A stretch of DNA of 64,000 nt from an uncultured Oleispira sp. GTDB taxonomy: Bacteria; Pseudomonadota; Gammaproteobacteria; Pseudomonadales; Oceanobacteraceae. The notes beneath the pieces were generated by a model. The model was not told where the DNA came from. It worked only from the letters and a program-made list of their open reading frames with translations, and ran no database searches. Shown here in pieces: positions 10,443 to 19,070 of this stretch; the first letter of the stretch is position 1; each line of letters opens with the position of its first letter. A program made the position numbers and the translations under genes. Location of the stretch: contig CAJXUD010000012.1 of NCBI GenBank assembly GCA_913061415.1, positions 1 through 64,000 of the forward strand. The letters run 5' to 3'.

Positions 10443-11834
10443 ATGAGCTCAGCCAAGAATTCTAATTCCATTCAAGATCTTTCAGCATTAGCAGCCCATG
10501 CTGACTTACGCATCGATGCGCACTGGATCGTACCGATCGAAACAACAAACCAACAAGTATTGATCGATCACTGTTTATTGATCAAAGATGGCATTATTCT
10601 CGCGATTGAACCGCAATCTAGTTGCCAAATTAGCGCGACAGAAACTCTCGACCTCGGCCAGCAGTTATTAATGCCTGGCTGGGTCAATGCTCACGGCCAT
10701 GCCGCGATGTCGTTATTTCGTGGTCTAGCAGATGACCTCCCCCTTATGGACTGGCTGCAAGAACATATCTGGCCTGCAGAAGCACAGCACGTAGATGAAG
10801 ACTTTGTGAAGCAAGGAACGGATCTGGCCATTGCTGAAATGATTCAATCGGGTACGACGACTTTTGCCGATATGTATTTTTATCCACAGCAAAGTGGCGA
10901 AGCGGCATTAGCCAGCGGCATTCGCGCCGTGTGCTTTGCGCCCGTATTGGATTTTCCGACAAATTACGCACAGAACTCCGACGAATACATCCGTAAAGCC
11001 GTTGAGTGCAACGACAGATTCAATAACCACCCAATGAATGTCCAAGGTCTAGTACAAATTGGTTTTGGCCCTCACGCGCCTTACACGGTTTCTGATGAAC
11101 CTTTGAAAGAAATTACCGTATTGGCTGATCAGCTCGACATGCCCGTTCAGATTCATTTGCACGAAACCGCTTTTGAAGTCAGTGAAAGTTTAGAGAAATT
11201 CGATAAACGCCCAACCCAGCGCTTAATGGATATTGGTTTTTTAAACGAACGCGTCAGCTGCGTTCATATGACCCAAATTAATGAACACGACATTCAGATT
11301 TTACAAAAAACAGGCGCATCGGTTGTGCATTGCCCTGAGTCGAATTTAAAACTGGCCAGTGGCTTCTGCCCAACCGCACGATTATCAGCGGCGAACATTG
11401 CGCTGGCGATTGGCACTGACGGCGCCGCCAGTAATAATGACCTAGACATGTTTGGCGAAGTCAAAACCGCCGCACTACTGGCAAAAGGCGTTAGTCAAAA
11501 TGCTCGCGCCATGCCCGCGATAGAAGCGCTAACCCTTGCAACTTTAGGCGGCGCTCGTGCACTGGGCATCGATAATATCACAGGCTCTTTGTTACCAGGA
11601 AAAGCCGCTGACATTCAAGCCATCGACTTTAATTCGCTTTCGAGCCAACCGGTCTTCGATCCTATTTCACACTTGGTTTATTGCGCAAAATCATCACATG
11701 TCAGTCATGTTTGGGTGAACGGACAATGCCTATTAAAAGAAGGCAAATTAACCACACTGAACGAAGAAGCATTAATAAACCAGGCTAAAGCTTGGTCTAG
11801 CGCAATGAGTGAACCGACAAACGCTATTAAGTAA
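10443..11834 (+). CDS. mtaD: 5-methylthioadenosine / S-adenosylhomocysteine deaminase
   Basis: A TRZ/ATZ-type amidohydrolase of 463 aa that deaminates methylthioadenosine (and possibly SAH or adenosine), feeding methionine salvage. The metal ligands are visible in order: NAHGHAAMSLFRG, GPHAPYTVS, QIHLHET and IGTDGAASNND. The GTTTFADMY segment is typical of the MTA/SAH deaminase branch. The neighbours are gyrA (divergent) and ubiG (about 100 bases downstream). In Pseudomonas, mtnA lies in this interval, as I recall, but there is no mtnA here. Substrate assignment is by family and synteny. Confidence 0.9.
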   Translation: MSSAKNSNSIQDLSALAAHADLRIDAHWIVPIETTNQQVLIDHCLLIKDGIILAIEPQSSCQISATETLDLGQQLLMPGWVNAHGHAAMSLFRGLADDLPLMDWLQEHIWPAEAQHVDEDFVKQGTDLAIAEMIQSGTTTFADMYFYPQQSGEAALASGIRAVCFAPVLDFPTNYAQNSDEYIRKAVECNDRFNNHPMNVQGLVQIGFGPHAPYTVSDEPLKEITVLADQLDMPVQIHLHETAFEVSESLEKFDKRPTQRLMDIGFLNERVSCVHMTQINEHDIQILQKTGASVVHCPESNLKLASGFCPTARLSAANIALAIGTDGAASNNDLDMFGEVKTAALLAKGVSQNARAMPAIEALTLATLGGARALGIDNITGSLLPGKAADIQAIDFNSLSSQPVFDPISHLVYCAKSSHVSHVWVNGQCLLKEGKLTTLNEEALINQAKAWSSAMSEPTNAIK

Positions 11835-11935
11835 AAATGAATGCAGTTAGAATAGCGCGATAAATGTTTGCCTTATAAAAAGATTTTCGTACTGTCTTCC
11901 TATTAGATGAAGCGTACAACTTGAAGGAATTTACT

Positions 11936-12652
11936 ATGTCAGATTTAAAAAATGTCAATGTTGATAGCGCTGAAATCGCTAAATTTGAATCGATCGCCAC
12001 GCGTTGGTGGGATATGGAAAGTGAATTCAAGCCGCTGCACGAAATCAACCCTCTGCGCACCAACTACATTGAAGAACACGCGTCTTTAGCCGGCAAAAAA
12101 GTATTAGATGTTGGTTGTGGTGGTGGCATCTTGAGTGAAGGCATGGCGTTACGCGGCGCGAAAGTTACCGGCATTGATTTAGGCCAAGCAAACTTAGATA
12201 CAGCCAAGCTACACGCCTTAGAATCTGGGGTTAACGTTGATTACCAATGCGTTCCCGTTGAAGATTTTGCCGATGAGAATCCAGAGTCCTTCGACATTGT
12301 TACCTGCCTAGAAATGCTAGAGCATGTACCTGACCCTGAGTCCATCGTTCGCGCCTGCGCTAAGCTAGTAAAACCAGGCGGCCATGTTTTCTTTTCGACC
12401 ATTAACCGTAACCCTAAGAGCTATTTAATGGCGGTAATCGGCGCTGAATATGTATTGAAGCTAGTACCAACAGGCACTCACGATTACAACAAGTTCATCA
12501 AACCTGCCGAACTGGCACGCTGGTGTCGCCCAGTGAATTTGAAGCAAGTTCACATGACAGGCATGACGTACAACCCCATTTCTAAAAACTATAAGTTAGT
12601 CGATAACAATGTGGATGTTAATTACTTAATGGCTTGCGAGAAAGCCCTTTAA
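11936..12652 (+). CDS. ubiG: Ubiquinone O-methyltransferase UbiG
   Basis: A SAM-dependent methyltransferase (238 aa) that performs both O-methylations in ubiquinone synthesis. The SAM motif [16 protein letters not shown] and the family signature [19 protein letters not shown] near the N-terminus are clear. ATG 11936 is preceded by GAAGGA with good spacing, and the upstream TTG at 11921 is rejected. Its TAA stop overlaps the mupP ATG (TAATG), so the two genes are coupled. Confidence 0.95.
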   Translation: MSDLKNVNVDSAEIAKFESIATRWWDMESEFKPLHEINPLRTNYIEEHASLAGKKVLDVGCGGGILSEGMALRGAKVTGIDLGQANLDTAKLHALESGVNVDYQCVPVEDFADENPESFDIVTCLEMLEHVPDPESIVRACAKLVKPGGHVFFSTINRNPKSYLMAVIGAEYVLKLVPTGTHDYNKFIKPAELARWCRPVNLKQVHMTGMTYNPISKNYKLVDNNVDVNYLMACEKAL

Positions 12653-13413
12653 TGGCTCTTTCATCCATGACAAAAAATAGCCCAAAACCAAAAGCACTGC
12701 TCTTTGACTTAGACGGCACTCTTATGGACACCGCACCGGACTTCTTTCCGGCGGTAAATACCTTAAGAGAAGAACACAACCTGCCACCGCTAGCGGATGA
12801 GGTTATCCGCCTGCAAGTTTCCAACGGTGGTTGGGCTTTGACTCGCTTAGCACTCGATATGCCTCAGCTGCCTACTGGAACAACGGCGGCCGAAGCGAAT
12901 GAAAAAAACAGCGATATTAATGAGCAAAGACAGCGCCTGCTTGATCTATACACACGCCATCTCGGCGAGAAAAGTGATTTATTTTCTGGCATTACCGAGT
13001 TGTTAGAAGCGTGTAATGCCCTCACCTTGCCTTGGGGCATTGTGACCAACAAGCCACGCATCTATACCGAGATACTATTAGAACGCTTAGTAAACAAACT
13101 GCCCATATTAGAGCACTGCTCTGTACTGGTCTGCCCTGATGATGTGGAAAGAACCAAGCCTTTTCCAGACCCACTTTTTCTAGCGGCTCGCACAATAAAT
13201 ATCGAGGCAAAAGACTGCTGGTATCTGGGTGACCATATCCGAGATATCGATGCGGGCAATGCGGCTGACATGTTCACCATTGCAACGCTATATGGCTACA
13301 TAGAAGCTCATGACAATCCAGCAGACTGGCAAGCTGACTTATTGGTGAATACTGCGCAAGAAGTCACTGATTTATTAAGCTCTGTTTTGAGTACTACATT
13401 AAGTACTGCCTAA
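12652..13413 (+). CDS. mupP: HAD phosphatase, N-acetylmuramate 6-phosphate phosphatase MupP (Gph-like)
   Basis: A haloacid dehalogenase-fold phosphatase (253 aa). The nucleophile motif is LLFDLDGTLMDTAPDF, followed by motif II VTNKP, the motif III lysine in ERTKPFPDP and motif IV GDHIRDIDAG. In Pseudomonas the gene in this position between ubiG and yciK is mupP, which dephosphorylates MurNAc-6P in peptidoglycan recycling. Phosphoglycolate phosphatase is the alternative from sequence alone. ATG 12652 overlaps the ubiG stop. The neighbouring order supports MupP. Confidence 0.82.
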   Translation: MALSSMTKNSPKPKALLFDLDGTLMDTAPDFFPAVNTLREEHNLPPLADEVIRLQVSNGGWALTRLALDMPQLPTGTTAAEANEKNSDINEQRQRLLDLYTRHLGEKSDLFSGITELLEACNALTLPWGIVTNKPRIYTEILLERLVNKLPILEHCSVLVCPDDVERTKPFPDPLFLAARTINIEAKDCWYLGDHIRDIDAGNAADMFTIATLYGYIEAHDNPADWQADLLVNTAQEVTDLLSSVLSTTLSTA

Positions 13414-13444
13414 AATAAACGAAAGCTGTCGCTATTCGATAGCC

Positions 13445-13462
13445 AAAACGGCAAGCCGTTTT
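13445..13462 (+). terminator. Hairpin after mupP, probable terminator
   Basis: AAAACGG-CAAG-CCGTTTT forms a compact hairpin, followed by only a weak T-rich tail (GTTAAAC). Two copies of GCCGCTAGCG follow at about 13474 and 13493, the first forming the palindrome CCGCTAGCGG. Termination function is uncertain. Confidence 0.45.
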
Positions 13463-13542
13463 GTTAAACATCGCCGCTAGCGGAACTTGTTTGCCGCTAG
13501 CGCACGAACAACCACGTTAAATAGATGAATATTGAGAGAAAC

Positions 13543-14301
13543 ATGAGCCAAGCAGCCGCGGAAAAATCCCAAAAGTTAAAAGATCGCGTCATTTTAGTGA
13601 CTGGCGCAAGTTATGGCATCGGCGCTCACGCTGCTTTAGCATACGCAAGAGAAGGCGCTACCGTTATTCTTCTTGGTCGCACACAAGACATGCTAGAAAC
13701 CGTCTATGACCGCTTTGAAGAAGAAGGCCTGCCGCAAGCGGCTGTATTGCCTTTCGACCTTGGCTGTAATGATGAAGAGAAGTTTATTGAATTGGCTGAC
13801 TTGATCGCTCGTGAATTTGGACGCTTAGACGGCGCCCTGCTAAATGCAGGTGTTTTGGGCCAAAAAGCACCGATTGATGGTTACAAATGGGCTGCCTGGA
13901 AACAGGTCATGGACATCAATGTAAATGGTCAATTTTTATTAGCCAAATCTATCACTCCATTACTAGAACGCTCTGAACATGGCGCATCCCTTGTGCTAAC
14001 CTCTTCTAGCGTTGGCCGCAAGGGCCGTGCCTTCTGGGGCGCCTACTCTGTTTCTAAATTCGCTATTGAAGGCTTAATGCAGATTTTATCTGAAGAGCTT
14101 TATGATAGCCGTAACATCCGCGTTAACAGCTTAAACCCTGGCGCTACCCGCACCAGCATGCGCGCCGATGCCTACCCAGCAGAAAACCCAGCGCATCTTA
14201 AAACTCCAGATGAAATCATGGATATTCACGTGTATTTAATGAGCGATGAATCTAAGCATGTCAACGGCCAAGCATTGGATGCTCAGCCCAAACCCGCCTA
14301 A
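13543..14301 (+). CDS. yciK: YciK-family short-chain dehydrogenase/reductase
   Basis: A classical SDR of 252 aa. The NAD(P) glycine motif is TGASYGIGAHAAL, followed by LNAGVLG, the catalytic serine region LTSSSVG and the YSVSKFA Tyr-x3-Lys pair. The natural substrate of YciK is not established. ATG 13543 is used because GAGAGA lies 6-10 bases upstream, with an alternative ATG at 13525. It follows mupP by about 130 bases, the Pseudomonas order. Confidence 0.88.
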   Translation: MSQAAAEKSQKLKDRVILVTGASYGIGAHAALAYAREGATVILLGRTQDMLETVYDRFEEEGLPQAAVLPFDLGCNDEEKFIELADLIAREFGRLDGALLNAGVLGQKAPIDGYKWAAWKQVMDINVNGQFLLAKSITPLLERSEHGASLVLTSSSVGRKGRAFWGAYSVSKFAIEGLMQILSEELYDSRNIRVNSLNPGATRTSMRADAYPAENPAHLKTPDEIMDIHVYLMSDESKHVNGQALDAQPKPA

Positions 14302-14315
14302 ATTTTAGCTTTTAT

Positions 14316-14348
14316 TGGGTATCGTCGCAGAGACGTGCACGATACCCA
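14316..14348. repeat. Perfect 10-bp inverted repeat downstream of yciK
   Basis: TGGGTATCGT and ACGATACCCA are exact complements around a 13-base loop. Neither side has a proper T-run, so it is a possible rho-independent terminator remnant, a transcript-end stabiliser or a protein site. Confidence 0.5.
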
Positions 14349-14507
14349 GATTCACGTCAACTTATCGTACACATTTCACTCGAACAACAGCCATAAACCC
14401 GACGGCGACAATTTTTTAACTCCGCCAATCTTTAATCTTTTTTTGAATATCCCCCTAAACTAATTCTAAGCCATTGATTTAATTGAAAATAATAACAACA
14501 TCAATAC

Positions 14508-14523
14508 TGGCACAGTTTTAGCA
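14508..14523 (+). promoter_or_regulatory. Candidate sigma-54 (RpoN) promoter
   Basis: TGGCAC-N5-TAGCA matches the -24/-12 consensus TGGCAC-N5-TTGCW except at one base. The essential GG and GC are separated by 10 bases. It lies 46 bases before the diguanylate cyclase ATG, with room for a start site near 14534. No enhancer-binding regulator is encoded nearby. Confidence 0.4.
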
Positions 14524-14569
14524 TTTACTTTTGCAATTGAATAAATACATTCTGTAAAAGAGGTTGCGT

Positions 14570-15511
14570 ATGGTTACGCGTTTGCAAAGCAGCGGTAGAG
14601 CAACATTGACTGAAGATAAGCAAGTAACGCCATTTTCAGATTTAATGCCCAAACCCGACATCAAACCTGAACTATTACTTAAGCTAAGTAGTCGGCTGCA
14701 AACGACTCTAGAGCTTGATCAACTGCTCGACATTTTCTTCAGTGAAATGAAGCATGCCGTCTTGGTTGATAGCATGTGCTACAGCAACAGCAATCAAAAT
14801 TTGCTTAATACCTACGGTAAAGAAGGCATTCACACCTGCACTTACCGCTTGACCACCCATAAAGATTATATGGGTGAGTTGACGTTTAGCCGCAGCACCC
14901 GCTTTCGTGAACATGAGCTGGCGAATATCGAAGGACTAATCAGTACCCTGGTTTACCCTTTACGCAATGCTGTTCGCTATACAGAAGCACTGGCCGCCGC
15001 TTTTCGCGACCCGCTTACCGGCGCAGGCAATCGTATTGCATTAGATAAAACACTGTCGCGTGAAATCGAACTGGCAAAACGCAACAACCAGCCACTTTCG
15101 GTACTTATGCTCGACATTGATCACTTTAAAAATGTTAACGATACTTATGGCCACGCTATGGGTGATGAAGTTTTAAAGCAAATCGTTAAGTCGATTACCG
15201 CTTGTATTCGTCAAACCGATATTTGTTTTCGCTATGGCGGGGAAGAATTTCTGATCATGCTGGCAAGCGCCGATAGCACGGATGCTCATATAATTGCAGA
15301 GCGAATTCGTAGCTCGATTGAAGAAGCCGTTTTCAGCCATGAAAAAGGCAGTTTAAGTATTACCAGCAGTATCGGCAGCGCTACCCTGTATTCATCGGAT
15401 ACTATGCGTAGTATTTGCGAACGTGCAGATAGCGCTCTGTATAAAGCCAAAAACAATGGCCGTAATCAGGTTGTCACAGATCGCGAAGAAGCCTTGCTCG
15501 CCACCAACTAA
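14570..15511 (+). CDS. Diguanylate cyclase (GGDEF domain)
   Basis: Predicted to make cyclic di-GMP from two GTP. The 313-aa protein has a GAF-like N-terminal sensory region (about 30-140, not clearly assignable) and a C-terminal GGDEF domain starting at AAFRDPLTGAGNR. The active-site signature is RYGGEEF (GGEEF, 223-227) and looks catalytically competent. The inhibitory I-site RxxD is present as RQTD (214-217), so product inhibition is expected. No membrane segment is seen. ATG 14570 follows AAGAGG. A GGDEF gene occurs near this place in Pseudomonas too. A terminator follows. Confidence 0.93.
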   Translation: MVTRLQSSGRATLTEDKQVTPFSDLMPKPDIKPELLLKLSSRLQTTLELDQLLDIFFSEMKHAVLVDSMCYSNSNQNLLNTYGKEGIHTCTYRLTTHKDYMGELTFSRSTRFREHELANIEGLISTLVYPLRNAVRYTEALAAAFRDPLTGAGNRIALDKTLSREIELAKRNNQPLSVLMLDIDHFKNVNDTYGHAMGDEVLKQIVKSITACIRQTDICFRYGGEEFLIMLASADSTDAHIIAERIRSSIEEAVFSHEKGSLSITSSIGSATLYSSDTMRSICERADSALYKAKNNGRNQVVTDREEALLATN

Positions 15512-15526
15512 GTGATATATTTTAAT

Positions 15527-15567
15527 AAAAAATAGCCCTCGCTTTGATACAGCTGGGCTTTTTATTT
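15527..15567 (+). terminator. Terminator after the diguanylate cyclase gene
   Basis: AAAAAATAGCCC pairs with GGGCTTTTTATTT with one bulged base, and the 3' arm is itself T-rich. It lies 16 bases after the stop codon. Confidence 0.7.
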
Positions 15568-15710
15568 CGGGTGATCAGGATAACTAAAAATATTACCAAC
15601 GTTTCCCATAACATTAGGAAAAGTAAGAAAAATTAATAGAGACAATACTAGCCAGATAGAACTCGAAAATGCCCACAACTATAGAAGCTTAACAGTAGAT
15701 TAAGAACACC

Positions 15711-16016
15711 CTATTTATTAAAGAAAAGACAAAGCTTTTCATGCATCACTTCATTTAAATGACAACTAACAAATTTACCCTTTTTTTCTACCGTCACTAA
15801 TCCTGCATCCACCAGTTCTTTCACATGATGTGAAATAGTCGGCGCCCCCACACTGAGTTTAATAATTAAGTCAGCAATGCCACACCCTGCTTCAGGAGCC
15901 TCTATGCCTGAATCACGATGAGCAACCACCTCTAAATAGATCTGCAATCGATTCGGATTCGATAGCGCCTTAAAAACTCGGCTAAAGGTTTTAATATCAA
16001 ATTCTGTCTCAGACAT
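15711..16016 (-). CDS. ArsR-family transcriptional regulator
   Basis: A 101-aa winged-helix repressor. FKALSNPNRLQIYLEV near the N-terminus is the ArsR signature, and VGAPTISHHVKELVDAGLV is the recognition helix-turn-helix. Cysteines occur at CGIADL, in the SCHL segment and near the C-terminus, but the classical ELCVCDL metal motif is absent, so the signal is unknown. It is divergent from the SDR gene at 16184. A long inverted repeat in the shared gap (16084-16138) is the likely operator, suggesting control of itself and of the SDR/reductase pair. Confidence 0.88.
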   Translation of the reverse strand: MSETEFDIKTFSRVFKALSNPNRLQIYLEVVAHRDSGIEAPEAGCGIADLIIKLSVGAPTISHHVKELVDAGLVTVEKKGKFVSCHLNEVMHEKLCLFFNK

Positions 16017-16083
16017 ACTTTCGTAATACTTCTCTTCAATACAATCAAGTGCACAGTGTAATCAGAAATGAGCTGAATTAATA

Positions 16084-16138
16084 GTTTGACAACTATCGAA
16101 TCATATTTTAAAGTCCAATACTTCGATAGATATCAAAC
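16084..16138. promoter_or_regulatory. Inverted-repeat operator candidate between arsR-type gene and SDR
   Basis: GTTTGACAACTATCGAA (16084-16100) is the inverse complement of TTCGATAGATATCAAAC (16122-16138) at 14 of 17 positions, with exact outer (GTTTGA) and inner (TATCGAA) blocks. It is followed by the direct repeat CTATAGAATT at 16138-16147 and 16154-16163, which may contain the -10 region for the SDR gene. The position is typical for an ArsR repressor site. Confidence 0.6.
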
Positions 16139-16183
16139 TATAGAATTGTAAAGCTATAGAATTATAAAAAAATAGGACAAACC

Positions 16184-16966
16184 ATGAACCGTCTTAAAGG
16201 TAAAACAGCACTTATCACTGGCGCATCAAGTGGTATTGGCGAAACCATGGCAAGACAACTCGCAGCCTTATCTTGCCCATTAGTACTTGTCGCCCGTAGA
16301 ACCGATCGTCTTGAAAGTCTAAAGCAAGAGCTGGAACAAAAGCATGGCATAGCGGTAACGACCATCAGTATCGACTTGTCCACTCCTGGCTCAGCCCAAT
16401 CTCTTTATAATCAATGCCAAGTCCAAAACCTACAAATCGATATTTTAATCAACAATGCAGGCTTTGCGAAACACGGCTACATGCTGGATATTCCGCTGCC
16501 GGTTCATCAAGAAATGATTCAATTGATGGTGACTACCCTGACAGAACTCACCTACTTATTTGGCCAAGACATGCGCCAGCGTAAGGATGGCTATGTAATG
16601 TTAGTATCTTCATTACTTGGCTTTATGCCTGGACCTCAGTTCGCCACTTATTCTGCTATTAAAGCTTACGCATTGAATCTTGCGGATTCATTAGTGAGAG
16701 AGTTTAAGCAAGACAACGTTCGCATTACAGCATTATGCCCAGGTGGCACGTCAACAGAATTTATGGATGTTGCCGGGCAAAAAATTGATGGTGTGCGTAG
16801 CCTTGCAATGATGTCGAGCGAAACTGTTTCTCGCTCAGGCTTAAAAGCACTCGCAAAAGGCAAAGGCAATGTTGTTCCAGGCTTAATGTATAAGCTTGCT
16901 GTTTTAGGTTTGCGCTTAGTGCCTCGCAATATCCAAGCTGTATTGGGTGAGCTAGCAACAAAATGA
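16184..16966 (+). CDS. Short-chain dehydrogenase (DltE/Ycik-like SDR)
   Basis: A 260-aa classical SDR with the cofactor motif TGASSGIGETMA, the NNAG segment (ILINNAGFAKHGY) and the catalytic YSAIKAY Tyr-x3-Lys, preceded by VSSLLG. The C-terminal part (about residues 215-260) is hydrophobic and basic, as in SDRs acting on lipids at the membrane. Substrate is unknown. ATG 16184 follows AGGACA. Its TGA overlaps the next gene as ATGA, so the two are one operon, probably under the ArsR regulator upstream. Confidence 0.85.
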   Translation: MNRLKGKTALITGASSGIGETMARQLAALSCPLVLVARRTDRLESLKQELEQKHGIAVTTISIDLSTPGSAQSLYNQCQVQNLQIDILINNAGFAKHGYMLDIPLPVHQEMIQLMVTTLTELTYLFGQDMRQRKDGYVMLVSSLLGFMPGPQFATYSAIKAYALNLADSLVREFKQDNVRITALCPGGTSTEFMDVAGQKIDGVRSLAMMSSETVSRSGLKALAKGKGNVVPGLMYKLAVLGLRLVPRNIQAVLGELATK

Positions 16967-17967
16967 AGATATTAATTGTCGGTGCCGGCGCTGTAGGCTT
17001 GGTCTATGGCCATCATTTTGCCAACGCAGGTCATCAAGTGACTTTTATGGTGAAAGAAAAATATCAAGCTCAGCTTAATCAAGAAAAAGAAGCAGGCGTT
17101 GTTCTTTACCACCTGAACAGTGATAAAAAGCTATTAAATCCTCAGCACTTTAAAGACTTTGAAACCATTAATCACTGGGACGATGCCCAAGGCTTCGACA
17201 TTATTGCACTGGCAATTTCTTCTAATGCGTTGCGCCAATTGCCTCTCGACCAAATAAAGCAAACGTTAATTGGTACAGATACTGATTTATTAATGCTTCA
17301 ACCCAGTGCGACCGACTTCGAACATTTAAGCCAAGTCATCGTTAAAGAAAAGATCTTCCAAGGAATGATCAGCCTTATCAGCTATCAAACTGATGAAGTG
17401 AATCAAAATATTAAACCTGCAGGCACAGCGTATTATTCGCCACCGATGCCAATGCCAATTTCTGCCAGCACAGAAAGTCAGCAGACGCGTTTAAAAAATA
17501 TCGTATCGTTATTTAAAAACTCAGCAATTCCTGCAAAAGCAGTCAAAAGCGCCATTGATGATTCTAAAATACCTTCTGCCTTTTTGATGACATTCTTATG
17601 TGTCCTCGAAGCAGCAAACTGGGAGTTTAAACGTTTAGGTCAATCAGCTGATTTATTGAAAAAGCTTAGTGCAGCGCAGCAAGCATTGCTGCCTCAGCAA
17701 ATCACAGAGGAAGGTTTTACCAATTCATTGAAGAAACTGTCTTTAACATTGCTATTAAAGGTGTTCTTAAGACCTAGGCTTTATAAGCTACTATTAAAAA
17801 TTGCCCCATGGTTTGTTCCCCTGCCATTAGAAGCGTATTTGAAAAAGCACTTTATGAAAGTGCGCCCCCAAACTGTTATCTACATGCAGGAATATAAAGA
17901 CTTATACCCTGCAAAGGCCGTAACAGAACTCAACCAGTTATTGCATCGCTACTCCAAAACAATCTGA
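16963..17967 (+). CDS. Ketopantoate reductase-like (ApbA/PanE family) protein
   Basis: A 334-aa NAD(P)-binding protein. MKILIVGAGAVGLVYGHHFANAG at the N-terminus is the ApbA/PanE Rossmann motif. The C-terminal half diverges from true PanE: it is lysine/leucine rich and has a proline-rich segment (FVPLPLEAYLKKH), and I do not see the PanE catalytic lysine and glutamate clearly. It is translationally coupled to the SDR before it and converges on the ferredoxin-reductase gene with a 19-base tail overlap. Pantothenate synthesis is unlikely. A redox role in lipid or secondary metabolism is inference. Confidence 0.75.
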   Translation: MKILIVGAGAVGLVYGHHFANAGHQVTFMVKEKYQAQLNQEKEAGVVLYHLNSDKKLLNPQHFKDFETINHWDDAQGFDIIALAISSNALRQLPLDQIKQTLIGTDTDLLMLQPSATDFEHLSQVIVKEKIFQGMISLISYQTDEVNQNIKPAGTAYYSPPMPMPISASTESQQTRLKNIVSLFKNSAIPAKAVKSAIDDSKIPSAFLMTFLCVLEAANWEFKRLGQSADLLKKLSAAQQALLPQQITEEGFTNSLKKLSLTLLLKVFLRPRLYKLLLKIAPWFVPLPLEAYLKKHFMKVRPQTVIYMQEYKDLYPAKAVTELNQLLHRYSKTI

Positions 17968-19070
17968 TTTGACGCAGGATAAGCGGTACAAGGATAAATA
18001 CTACGTCCTATTTGGTTACCGCTTACTTCCCCAGAGATTAGATTCGTTTTACAAGAACCACACATACCAGAACGACAACCATGTTCCATAACAATCCCCT
18101 GCTCTTCAGCGGCCTCTAAGATTGTTTTATCACAGTCACTTGCAGGTATTACAAAGTTAATGTTCTGAGATTTCAACAATACAGTGACATCTTCATCCAG
18201 CTTTCTAATCGACTGTCGCCCCTTCTGAAGGGTGGGTAAAGTAAATTGCTCAATATCCAGATTACCCATATCGAAATCTATGGATTCTAAATATTGAATC
18301 ACATCGTTTCTAAACAACTCAGGGCCACATAAATAAACATGCTGTTGTTTAATATCTGGGTAGGCAGAAACAAGCTGATCGATAAAAGAAGGCGTTACAA
18401 TTTCAACCGGTAAGCGTGAATAACTCAGCTCAACGTTCAGATTACTATGAGCACTTTCTAGCTCTGTTAGCCGACTAGAGAAAATAGTATTTGTCGGAGT
18501 TTGAGTTCGGTAAAATAAGCCTATCTGGCTTGCCTCCGCTTCATTCTTATTTTCCAATAATTTATTAATCATCGAAAATGCAGGGGTAATACCCGAGCCT
18601 GCACAGATAAATAACAGCTTGTTTTGATCACGATGAACAAATTTACCGCGCGGTAATGAGATATTAAATACCATACCGACTTTGGCAAATTCATGCAGCC
18701 AAGGCGACACTTCTCCTTGAGAATTTAATTTTACAGTAATCGAAACCGTATGCGGTGTAATTGCCGACAAGGTATAGCAACGATTAGCTTGCTTATTAGG
18801 ACCTATCGAGCTTAATTCAATATGCTGCCCAGCTATAGGAGGCATAAATTTCTGATTCGGCAATAGCACAAAAGTTTTGGTATCTACCGTCTCTTGTCGA
18901 ATTCCAATTACCTTAGCCTTACAGTCATACGTCCAAATAAAAGGGTCTATTTTTTGCGTAAGCTCATTTGTCGTATTGCTAGCAATATACTCCAAACGAT
19001 CACGACCAAGGGTTTTAAGTAACCAAGGATGAATGATGCCTAGCATGCCTAATAATAATTTATTTAACAT
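17949..19070 (-). CDS. Ferredoxin reductase-type oxidoreductase with C-terminal [2Fe-2S] domain
   Basis: A 373-aa electron-transfer protein in the order FAD-binding barrel (RCYTLSA, near residue 100), NAD-binding domain (FICAGSGITPAFSMI) and a C-terminal plant-type ferredoxin domain with HGCRSGMCGSCK and a fourth Cys near YPCTAYP. The family passes NAD(P)H electrons to membrane di-iron enzymes. ATG 19070 has a perfect AGGGGG six bases upstream, and the in-frame TTG at 19076 is rejected. It overlaps the stop of the desaturase gene by 11 bases, so it is most likely the desaturase's dedicated reductase, as in the Pseudomonas desaturase/reductase pairs. Confidence 0.9.
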   Translation of the reverse strand: MLNKLLLGMLGIIHPWLLKTLGRDRLEYIASNTTNELTQKIDPFIWTYDCKAKVIGIRQETVDTKTFVLLPNQKFMPPIAGQHIELSSIGPNKQANRCYTLSAITPHTVSITVKLNSQGEVSPWLHEFAKVGMVFNISLPRGKFVHRDQNKLLFICAGSGITPAFSMINKLLENKNEAEASQIGLFYRTQTPTNTIFSSRLTELESAHSNLNVELSYSRLPVEIVTPSFIDQLVSAYPDIKQQHVYLCGPELFRNDVIQYLESIDFDMGNLDIEQFTLPTLQKGRQSIRKLDEDVTVLLKSQNINFVIPASDCDKTILEAAEEQGIVMEHGCRSGMCGSCKTNLISGEVSGNQIGRSIYPCTAYPASNQIVLE

